A stretch of DNA of 64,000 nucleotides from assembly GCA_942486035.1 (NCBI GenBank), contig CALNXK010000037.1, positions 1,894,501 through 1,958,500 of the forward strand, given 5' to 3'. Of this stretch, positions 36,721-46,957 are shown in pieces. The translations under genes and the position numbers were made by a program. Under the pieces are notes generated by a model, which was given only the letters and a program-made list of their open reading frames with translations, ran no database searches and was not told the DNA's origin. Origin of the DNA: Porites lobata (lineage: Eukaryota > Cnidaria > Anthozoa > Scleractinia > Poritidae). Position 1 is the first letter of the stretch; the number at the start of each line of letters is the position of its first letter.

Positions 36721-37102
36721 CGGTCCGTCCGGCCAGTTTCGACTCCTGGTAATTATAAGTGCCCTAAGATTATGCCTTAAATTCTAGCTGCTATCTTCGC
36801 GATACACGGCCAGGTCCCGAGACAAACTGTGGCTATCAAAACTAAGTGCAGAACTGCTTGCTTATCTCCCAGCAAGAGCTGGAGAGGTCGTCTCCGCTCT
36901 TGCAGGCCACAAGAGTTCCTCCAGTTTTTGTGTGGCAATTTTGCAAATTGGCCAGTCATTGGTAATCCAGTGTTAAATAATAAAGGGAGGAAATTTTCTT
37001 GCCAGAGGTACGGGTATTGTCAAACAACCGAATGGAATTGCCCCTATATGATAACAAAATAATTGCAGGAAAAACAGTAGGGCCATTTATACGAGGAAAA
37101 AT

Positions 37103-37130
37103 AAGACGCGTCTTACATAAGACGCGTCTT
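37103..37130. repeat. Two copies of the palindrome AAGACGCGTCTT
   Basis: Perfect 12-bp palindromes at 37103-37114 and 37119-37130, 4 bp apart. Each has a central MluI-type ACGCGT. Flanked by TTTATACGAGG and GGCCACGCCC. Could be the core of a small MITE or a paired dimer-binding site. Confidence 0.5.
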
Positions 37131-37735
37131 GGCCACGCCCAAATTGCTTACCAGTGGATAGGGATAACACTCTCTCAGGAAAAAAACCCTTTCGGCCTTT
37201 TTGCAAAGTTTCTGACCATGCAGTACAACAACTTACCCTACTGCTTTTGAGCTCTGGCTGGTACCTTCGTGTGGTACTATTTTAAGGCCTTCCTTTAACA
37301 ATTAATACTCAACAAAATTCATCTTTTTTCATTTATGAAAATAAGTTTAATTTTTCTGTTAGGTAGTTTCTTCGTGTTTACAGATGGGTGCGATCACCAA
37401 ATGATGTAATTCAATAAATAAAAAAATCAAATAATACTCACACCACGACAAAATACCCCTAGGAACACCTACTACTGCCTCTTGATGTGACATTCAAATA
37501 AAAGCTACTGACAAGAACTAAATGGTGTAGCAATGGGCCTTCATTTTTTCTTCAAATTCAGCGTGCAAAGAAAGTCGTGTCCCAGAGCTGGAGGATTTTG
37601 CTATCAGGCTAGTAACTGCTGTTCTTAACCTTGGAGAATTCAAATTGCAGAAGAACTGAAATCGAAGCTGCTCATCAAAATTTTGGGGTGGGGGGGCTAG
37701 TTAAAATGAGCTTGGCTAGTAAAGCCTCCCCGATG

Positions 37736-37908
37736 GAGTGTTTTCACATGACGTCACGGCGGCCATATTGGTGTCCTAAAACAATAAAACGGCGGCCATG
37801 TTGGTGTCCCAAACCAGTCCTCTGGGAGTTGAACTCTTTTCTTATGCAAACGCTTTCTTTTGTTCCAATAAATTTGCATATATGCTGGCCACGTGAGTGA
37901 AAACACTC
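37736..37908. mobile_element. 173-bp MITE, GAGTGTTTTCAC ends
   Basis: GAGTGTTTTCAC and GTGAAAACACTC are perfectly inverted ends. The interior includes a full CRE (TGACGTCA at 37750) and two copies of a CGGCGGCCATATTGGTGTCC-type motif, one reading CATGTTGG. The GGCGGCCAT motif resembles a YY1 site, so the element may carry regulatory sites with it. Confidence 0.65.
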
Positions 37909-38837
37909 TATAAGGTTCTTCAATCCCATAATCCCAACCCAAAATTTCATGCAATCCCATAATCCCAAGGGTTATTAATTTGTGGTATTCCACCTCCCAC
38001 GCATACTTTTAATCCCAAATATGGCCCCGATTTTTTTTTTAAATCTTGAGTCCCGAACTTCAAATAAGCAAAATCCTGAATCCGAAAAACCTAGTACATG
38101 CTAGCTACATCAGATAAGCTGCAAACCTGACTTTTTCTGCACCCTGAAATTACCGTTTGGAACAAAATAAACAATTTTTAAGATTCAAAGGTTCAGCCAG
38201 CTGAAATGGTACTGCTCCTACAAAGACCAAAATGGTCCCAACAAGAAAATAAATTAAATGGATTATAATCTTTTCAACATTATTATTTAATGGGCCTTGA
38301 CTTTTGAACATTATACTACAAAAACAATAACAATAATCTGCCGTAAACCAGATACATTCCGTTTGGATTCAACCCCAGACAATTTCGCCAAGATTTTACA
38401 AATTATATGAAACTGAGTAAGATCGATGAAGTTTGAAACAGTGTGAATTCAATTTTTAATTGACATTTTCGATTTGATCTCACCCAGAAATTTTGCTACC
38501 ACGGCAACGTCATGTAATGACTTTTCCTCTCTATAACAATGTAACTTCACATTATATTATATCATGGTACGAAAAATGCTTTAATACATGAAGTGGTACA
38601 TTCTATTTCTGTACTTTTTTAGCATAGCTGATAGAGTGCTTTTATTTAAACCCATGAAACAAATACTAACAACTTATATGCAAAATACATGTAGCTACAT
38701 GTATAAGTAAACAAACGAAGGCAATAGAATTGGTGCGTAAGATTGTGCAATAGTCTACTAACTATTTCACCAGATGAGTAAAATCACTCGAAAGGAAAAA
38801 AATAGTATTATTATTTATTAACATCTTATGATATGAT

Positions 38838-39127
38838 TATCTCCTTGTAAATTTGAAATTGTAAATTGTAATTTGTTTACCCACGGAGCACTAAGGAGTT
38901 CATAAGAACTCGTTGAAACGTGTCCGTGTGTTCCAGATCGAATTGGAATTTGAAAGTGTTGGTTTTTAAGGAGAGGGGAAAACTGGAGTACCTGGAGAAA
39001 AACCTCTCTGAGCAAAGGAGAGAACCAACAACAAACTCAACCCACATATGGCGTCAATGCCAGGATTCAAACCCGGGCCATATTGGTAGGAGGCGAGTGC
39101 TCTCACCACTACGCCACCCTTGCTCCC
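38838..39127 (-). mobile_element. SINE family 1, tRNA-derived, near full length
   Basis: Read on the minus strand it starts GGGAGCAAGGGTGGCGTAGT, has AGAGCACTCGCCTCCTACCA and a B box GGTTTGAATCC. The body includes GTTGTTGGTTCTCTCCTTTG and CACGTTTCAACGAGTTCTT, and the tail is ATTACAATTTACAATTTC. The tRNA-like head has the right spacing for a Pol III promoter. Confidence 0.75.
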
Positions 39128-39797
39128 CTTAAACTCAAAGTGAAAAATTAATGCAATGTAAAACTTCTGATACCCAATACATAAAATTCAAAACTGAGAG
39201 GGTTTGTTGGTGCTGTTTTTTTTTTCTAGGCTCCAGAACCTTCTAAAATTGATATAAAATGGATAATGGTGAAAAAAGAAGTAAAAAACTACTTTCATCA
39301 TCATACGGTTCTGTAAATAAACAAGAATTGGTGTCGGTATATATACAGTTCACTTTAAGCCTCTGTCTTTGAATTACAGGAACAACTCCTCTATAAAATT
39401 CAAAGCTTAAATAAATTATTGGCTTATACCAGGTTATTTGAAAAAAGACAAAAACCAACAGTCAACATAACTGGGTAACTGAAATCTCCTGAGCAGAGGC
39501 CAAGTTCTAGATTAAACCTGAATATTATTTTACAAGTATTTTAGATTAAAAGTATTTTCTTTTTACTTCTTAACTAGTAAATACATTAAATAAATTTTCG
39601 AGTGAAGTATTTTAAATCGGTACCTACAAGATGTATCTCCACATGCCAGAAAAGGCAAGCAAACTTTAATATTGTGAAATGTCTTTAATAATTATTCACA
39701 GAACTCACCAAAAGTGAACAAATTTTCTTTTAAGAACAGCTGTTTTTTGTAAAACATTGTCACCATTTTCCTGTCACTACACTAATGACTGTCAAAA

Positions 39798-42700
39798 TCA
39801 GACATCAAAATAAGCAAATAACTGTGGTACAAATCCCACTGCAGTAATCCCCAGCAGCATGTAAGTGAAGCACTTATGTGGCATTTCTGAAACAGCTTTC
39901 TTTCTCTGGGGGTCTGTTTCTGCAAGAAGCAACGGCACTATGGTGTGAACGGTGGACTTTGCCACTGCCCGTGTCGGTATCATTACCGTCACACCCACGA
40001 CAAACTTGCAAAGCATCTGGATGATCCTCTTAAGGCCTGGGATACGTATTGGGTATGGAGCGCCAAGATAGGGGTCTTGAATGACCCCCTGGAAGTAACA
40101 ACTTGCCCAGTTGCCAAGCAGGGCACCGCATGTGCCAAAAATAATCATGGCAGTGTCAGCTTTTGTTCGAGTCTGTTTTGGTGGTGAAGGGTAAAGTATT
40201 ATCATCGCTAGCGGCACAGTTGTTAGAAATATTGGCGTGTTGGGAGAACTGAATGCCCATCGATCAAGTGAGATGTCCATTAGAGGCAACACAGTTACCA
40301 GTAAGAGAACTGAACAGAAAATACCAGCCAGGATATCCTTGAAAATAAGACAGAAGAGAGAATGACTATTTTTCAATATTCACCCAGGGTTGTCTTAGCA
40401 AGTTTAGAGCAGAGAGGGTCAACAATAATTATGGATTGCTCATCTTGTTTACCTGGCCTTACATGTAGTTGTTTTAAAAGTTAAACAGTACTATCCACTG
40501 GATAAATCATGGATAAGTATAAGACTAAAAAACAATATTGCATTATCCACGGGGTATTCATTTATCGCAGTGAATGGTACTACCCAACTTTTGGGCAAAT
40601 GGAGTCAAGAGTTAATTCAATAAAAATTGCTCGAGGGCAGGCTCCCACTACTTACACTGGTGCCTCCACCACCTACCATCAATTTTTGCCTTTTTGGACA
40701 ACTTGTTATTATAAACCGCAACTAAATCCCGACCAAACAACTGCAGACATTTGAATGAAATAAACTCGGCCCCTTAATACAGAGTTACTGACACTAGTCT
40801 TGATTTGATCTTGAAGTCACAACTTTCAATGTTTGTTCAGAATTTCACTTGTCTTTTGTTGATTATTGCTAAGTTTTCTGGGGGCTGAATTTATGACCCG
40901 TCTGTCATGCATCAACTAAAATTGTTTTTTGATCTAATTTCATGCTACCCCTCTTATGTAAATGTAAATAACCTCAAAAGAAAATTAATATTCTTGCATC
41001 CTGCTGTTGTGAAATTTCTATTAGGAATGCTAACTTGCAGTCCCAAGGATGTTGGCTGTAATGTTGTTGCATGGATCAATGCCTTCTGTGAGGATACAAG
41101 ATTTATGAAGGAGAAAAACAGCTACAACGACTTTTGGCAGTGTTTCCTTGAAGTTCTGCGTGATCAAAGTGGAAACTACAAAATTAATGACACTACAAAT
41201 TTTTGTGAGATCTTACAGGGAGTCTTCTTTTGGTAGGACTGCTTTAAAACTTAAAAACAGCTCTTAAATACAGCCTGATTTCTTTCACACATAATTCATA
41301 CCTGTAGTGTATGCATTCCCATATAAAGCCGACTGCTTGAAACAAGGACACACCAGCATATTGCAAATAAGATGCCCAGGTACAAAGGATACTGTAAAAA
41401 AATGGAAACAATTTAAAAACACTGGATATATTGATACATTATATGCTGTGGTTCAATTTTACCTTGGATTAAATTTCCCATAGTTAAAAACTCATAACTT
41501 TCCATACCAAAAATTAAAAAGCAAAGGAAAATAAAAAATTCACACCAATAATAAAATCAAACTACAACATATATGAAAACAAAAGGAGGGAAACTACTTG
41601 GACAACCTACGATTAAAAATAATTAACCAATATTTTTGAGAGGAAAGCCCTACATTTTAAAGGGAACCCTGACTTAAGATCTCTTAATATTTTAAGTATG
41701 GAGATCATGCATCTCAGCTTAGGATGGGCTACAAAGGGGGCCTTGGTAGTACAGTAACAGGGTATTATTACTGAGTAAAACAACAAAATAAATACCTGAC
41801 TGACTTTTTATATAACACTTAATGTCAAAAGAGGACATATAATTTGGATATAGTGAAGATACACGTACAGCTCCACTGTGGCATGTTCTTGGTCATGCTC
41901 CTTTGCAAGAAAATATATTTTTGATCATTCAGTTTGGTTTTAAGATTAGTGCCATCAGATCCAGTGACACAAGCAGTACAAAAATACCAAGATGTGTGCT
42001 CTGACACACGCACAAAATTAATCCATTGCTCACCAAGTAAAAATCTTTAAAGATAATAATGCCTATTGACCTTTTGTGTGTTGTGGTGGTATGTTTAACT
42101 TTTTTATTTCCTGAACCAATAATTATTAAAAAGACCTGATGTGGCATTGAGTTTGCAGTGCTTGGAGAAAATTCAATGGTTTGATCAGAACTGCTTGCAA
42201 AATTTTATATTTAGAAAAAACAAAATCTACAATAATTATTTATTGTAGATATAGGTATCCCCTGAAATATATCTTTCAGCCAGCTTTCTCCTGCATGGGT
42301 CAATATTAATACATCACTAAATGTCATTGTTAAATGGAACTACACTAAGTCTTAGTGTAATTCTGTTTAACAATGACATTTCACTTAGCAGCAACACTAG
42401 TGCAGATGGCTTCTCAAATGTGGAATGAGACTGCCTTCCTAATTTAACTTTGCATGCCAAACCAAAGCTGTGCTCCACAAAAAATTGTAGTGAGCCCAGT
42501 GCTCTCAATCTGTGAGATCCAGGGTGCCCAGAAAATGATTTTATGCAAAAATGAAGACTTTCTAGTTGCCCTCAAGCAAAAAGTGCCAGGTCCTATGGTA
42601 CACTGCTAGCGCACAGCCCTGCAAACTATGGCCACACTATCTGATTCAAACACTGCTTGTATGTCCTAGCTAATTTATCAGTTAGGTTCAGCACGTGAGC

Positions 42701-43842
42701 TGCAAGGCGTCTGAGCCAGGTCTTAGGGGTGAAAAGGTTGGGGAAGGAAGTTAAATCATACATGTTCAATGTTCAAATGTCAAGAATCTCTCATAGAAAA
42801 AAATTAAATAGTCGTGCATATTTGCTCGATAATGTAGAACTTAATTCTTTCCACAACAGAACATTGTAATTCACGAAAAATTTGGAGAGGGTAATTGAAA
42901 TCAATATTGTGACTCATGCATTGCAAAATTAACGGATGAGGTCATCGATTTATTTACGACATTTAACCATGACACCAAAATTCCCTCATTAAAACGCTAA
43001 GTTGCAAAACTAGGGGTAACTACAGAGTACATGCCCAAAACCTACTAATTGAACGAACAAATAATGAAACAATGCATGAATACCTGGTAACGATCATAAG
43101 TGAAGTACACAATGCAGACAGGGATTAGGGTCCCTACCATTGCATGAGTGCTGGGCATGCCATACTCAACTTGAAATCGTTTCTCCACAGAAATAACAGG
43201 AGGACAGGGTGGTCGGGGCCATTGGATAACATCCTTCGCAGCCTGACCAATGTACATAATAAGCGCCCACATAAAAACTATTCGTCGCGCTAAATACTCG
43301 TCAATGTTCCAAAACAAAAACGGGAAAAAAGTTATGTAAAAGGATTCGTAGCCCAGAGTTGAGCCAAACGCAAAAATCACATGAAAGAAGCTGTTGAATT
43401 CGTAGGTTTGCTTGACTTTTTGCTCTCCAGGAACTGTGAGTTTTTCCGGCGCTTCCTCTCTGGTAAAGCCGCTGCTGTGACCATTAAGTTTAGATCTTGA
43501 GTGAGCGTGATTTCTTTGATATCCGTTGTTCGCTAAAACATGTCCATATTGAAGCTCAGACACGGGGTCTTGGAAGTCATGCAATGAGTTTCCATTTTCT
43601 TCGGTCCGAACCTCTCTCAGACCGAAAGTGCGCTGGAATTTCGCCACAAAATAAGGATCTCCCAGAGCTTTGAGCATTTTGTACGCAAAAATAACACAGG
43701 GAACACAAGTCAAGAGGTGACTGAATTGAAATTCAAGCAAGCGTTTACACGGCCGCTTTCTTTCCGTAACGGGGTGGAACCGGCAACACCCAAATATGGA
43801 CATATCACTCATTTGACCGCGTGTGGACGGCGTGTGGTGCAC
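39798..43842 (-). CDS. SGPP1: Sphingosine-1-phosphate phosphatase
   Basis: An ER membrane PAP2-family phosphatase that dephosphorylates sphingosine-1-phosphate and so returns sphingosine to ceramide synthesis. Three exons join in phase 0: 43842-43084, 41391-41302 and 40337-39798, giving 462 residues (SGPP1 in human 441). The three catalytic motifs are all present: KDVIQWPRP, MPSTHAM, and SRLYMGMH with D three residues later across the exon 2-3 junction. Many hydrophobic segments follow, as expected for about eight membrane passes. The N-terminus before the first helix (to residue about 145) is soluble and divergent, so the start could also be Met11 (43812) or Met14. SGPP1 and SGPP2 cannot be told apart by eye; the symbol means the family. 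Intron 1 holds a hairpin (42316-42380), intron 2 an antisense ORF (40907). Confidence 0.92.
40907..41236 (+). CDS. Antisense ORF nested in SGPP intron 2, unknown
   Basis: An uninterrupted frame of 109 codons on the strand opposite SGPP, wholly inside its second intron. Composition is protein-like and not low-complexity: VVKFLLGMLTCSPKDVGCNV, WINAFCEDTRFMKEKNSY, CFLEVLRDQSG. A stop codon lies seven codons upstream of the ATG. I do not recognise it and see no convincing splice sites extending it. It could be a nested gene, an exon of one, or a decayed transposon fragment. Confidence 0.25.
   Translation: MHQLKLFFDLISCYPSYVNVNNLKRKLIFLHPAVVKFLLGMLTCSPKDVGCNVVAWINAFCEDTRFMKEKNSYNDFWQCFLEVLRDQSGNYKINDTTNFCEILQGVFFW
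42316..42380 (+). ncRNA. 31-bp-stem hairpin in SGPP intron 1
   Basis: AAATGTCATTGTTAAATGG…ACACTAAG pairs with CTTAGTGTA…CTGTTTAACAATGACATTT. Of 31 positions, two are G-U on the plus strand and one is a mismatch; the loop is one base. It may be a tiny palindromic element or a structured RNA. Only the fold is certain. Confidence 0.35.
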
Positions 43843-45596
43843 GTGATAGTGGGGACTCCCCTTAGGAGAAAAAATTCGACAACCTAAGTGAAACCAACAT
43901 CACTTTCCTGAATTAATTTTGTTTATCTATTATTAAAATTCGGTGAATAAAGTTTAATGTAACAAATGCTTTGGCATTAATAATAATTATTGGAGCTGCA
44001 GCAGATTTTAACAGGAAAAATGTATCTTTGGTGATGCAGCAACATTAACAAATAAAGATTGTAGAGTTACATTTTGTCATATTTTTGTTGCACTCTTCTT
44101 GGGTCTAACCTTAGGATATTTGACAACAGTTAAATGTGTAGCCTGGGGTGGGGAAATTTTAGGGTATTTGACTGGAATGATTTGCCCGCAGGCAGGGAAT
44201 TTGACACCAAATTTTTGAAAAAATGTCAAATCCCCACCCCATACCCTGCCTCGCTGTGCCCGCCAGCTTTACATTGACAGGTGCCTAAAGGTTGCTTTGG
44301 GCATTGGGCATTTGGGCAAACAAAACTCACTGCAATGATTTGCCCCAGTGAACACCATACGACAGCTGCCCAGTGCGCAATTCCTAACATCCAAACTGAA
44401 CCTTTACTAAATCAGCTGTGTATTAAGTACTAATTCATGGTACATTCAAGGCAAGTTCCCTTCCAAGTTCCTACTAGCCACATAAAAAGAAGTTTTGGGG
44501 GTTGTCACACAATCCAAACATAAATAAATAAAATAAATAATGAGCTTAAAAAAGAACATCTGCATTTAAGCTCAGAGAAAGATTCAAGATGTTTCTAATA
44601 GGTTTGCCAATTTTAAAGGGACACAGTCATCTATGGGACTAAGCTGACGTCGACACTAGTTTTACAACTTTGAAAAGCATTTACCTCAAACCAAAATCAA
44701 ATGTGCATCAAATACAAGGAGAAATTTGCTTCAATTATCTTGCCCACTGTTTCATTCGATCTTTTCTATTTTTACTTTTAAAAAACCTATTGCTGAGTTT
44801 CTTTTACTCATTTTATCATATTATTTTATCATCCTTGGTTAAAAACAGTATGAATAGCATATCTTGTTATCCGCAAATCAGCTATGAAATGGTACCTGAT
44901 GTGCATGTACATCAGCTAGCTGACTAGGTCCTTTCAAAGACATGCTTAGAGAGTGTAAGTCTGCTGATAATAATATGGGCAACATTTAATTTGTTCACCA
45001 CTGAAAAATTATCTTCTTCAAGTGATGGGTGGCAAATGCTATGGCAACAGTACAAGTTTCCAAAGGGAGCCCTCAAAATTAGTTTGGGGAACAGATTTTT
45101 TCCGTTCGCTTTAAAAATTAAGGGCACTCGATACATGTGTCTTGTAATATTAAATAATTAACTTTGGTAATGTAAGAAAAACCCTGTCAAGTACAAATTC
45201 AAATAAACTTGTCCAAAAGTACTTTCACATGTTACCATTATTAAACTGTTCTTCAGTATTTCACAAAATGTTACAGGTTGCTTCTCTTTACTTGCACTTA
45301 ATAGATCCTCTCAGGGGGATTAGTATGTCCCAAGTCTGACTTTCAAATACGGTCGTTTTGCATTTTGAGGAGTAGGCCATGTCCGTCTCGGAAGTTAACC
45401 AATCTTCCTGCCAGTTGTTACATTTCATCTAATCTTATGTCACAGTTTCAAGGCAGCGCCATGTCACTTGTTGTAATTTTAATATCACGAGGCCTCACTT
45501 AAGGCAATTTTTGGAGTGAATGGGTCCAGGCTACCAAACACAAAAAGAGAATTCAAATGTACAATATATGTACACCCAATTTACATTCTTTATACA
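43843..45596. other. Intergenic, SGPP promoter side to DMAC1 3' end
   Basis: Both neighbours run leftwards, so this holds the SGPP promoter and the 3' flank of the DMAC1-like gene. A GGGGTGGGGAAATTTTAGGG / TGTCAAATCCCCACCCC inverted pair at about 44150-44245 looks like an old MITE. The rest is AT-rich with no gene seen. Confidence 0.5.
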
Positions 45597-46924
45597 TCAG
45601 CCGTTGCCTTGGCTCGTGCTCTGATCTTCAGTCTGTCTCCCAAATAACGGAGCGTTAATGTCATTTCCAGGTACAAGCAATCTCAGTGTCCCAACGGCAA
45701 ACAGACCTGTTAAAAAGATCACCAAAATTAAAATACAGTTTAACTGTACTGGGTGCAAAGAAAATCATTTTTACAGCTTGCCATTTAGGCAAGCTGAAGC
45801 TAGCATTTCCTAGCCAGATATCATTTCAACTAGCCCCAAAACTTTTTGACTAGCAGAATAGGCCATTTGCACTATGACATCATTTTACTACTACGACCAG
45901 AATCCTTCAGGGTTTTGCTTTCTTGTGCACGTTAGGGCTTTTGTTATTTAAACCTCACTGGGATTACAAAATTTAAATATGAAAGGAAAAATGAAAAGGA
46001 TTCTGGTCGTAGTAGTAAAATGACGCCATCGTGCAAATGGCCTATTGATTTCACAGTTCTTCTGTTATTCGAATTCCTCAAAAAAAAACACTTGCCCATC
46101 GGGCATTAGTTAAAAACAGAATCCCCTAGCCCGATAGCAAAATCCACTAGCCCCATGCCAGGCTATCGGACACTACTTTCTTTGCACGCTGCTTTCATTA
46201 ACACTGCCAAAGTGTTTGATGGAGTTTTGTAAGGTGACTCTAACTTTTGAGTCTGCAGACAAAATCCTATGATGTGACCTGATTTAAATGAAACCTCGTC
46301 AGCAGTACTTTCACATGGTGCTATTTGTTTTTCAAAATTTTACAAAATGAAATTTGGAAATTTGGTTGAATTTCCCTCTGGCTACATTTGGCAGGGAAAG
46401 GGTTAAAAGGCTAGCCTCAGGGTACCACCAAGTGGCTGCTTAGTGGAGGTCGGTTGCACAATGGAGGTTTTAAAACAAACATGCCACAGGAACATCCTTA
46501 CTGGTCTACAATCAGATGTCACCTTCCATCTCAGACTGTATTTTTCTTTATTGTAAAGCCAAACTGAGACCGTTAGTAAAACAAGTGCTTAATAGTAACT
46601 TAATACAGATAAAAACAATTAGAAGAACTCTTGTTGGCATGGCAAAGCATGACTAAGGCCCTTGATCATGCTGGCCATTTAATATAGATTTAATTTACAA
46701 TATAATATTCTTCTTCTCTACAATAAATTTTGGGACCTTGATCACTGGTTGCTTAATACCATAGTAAGGTGTCCACTTATCCCTTGATCTTGGTCTTCAT
46801 AGTAAAAAAAAAACAGTGGTGGATCCTGACTATCCTGACTATCCTGACCGCCGCCTGGTTAGCTCAGTTGGGAGAGCGCCGGTCTACTGAGCGGGAGGTC
46901 GCAGGTTCAACAGTCAGGGTCTTT

Positions 46925-46957
<33 letters not shown>

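Larger units (their letters stand above)
35890..39797. other. Convergent intergenic region, COQ6 to SGPP
   Basis: No gene seen. Contents in order: COQ6 3' UTR, two abutting Mutator-like MITEs (36481-36720), a pair of 12-bp palindromes (37103-37130), a 173-bp MITE (37736-37908) and a complete family-1 SINE (38838-39127, minus). Short frames within are repeat-derived or unsupported. Confidence 0.6.

Noticed and set aside
43045..43083. Read-through of SGPP exon 1 past 43084
   Set aside because: The frame continues into the intron after a good donor (CAG|GTATTC); the family continues in the exon at 41391.
46850..46915. tRNA gene
   Set aside because: A and B boxes are present but the 3' part of the tRNA is deleted and a SINE body follows; it is a SINE head.
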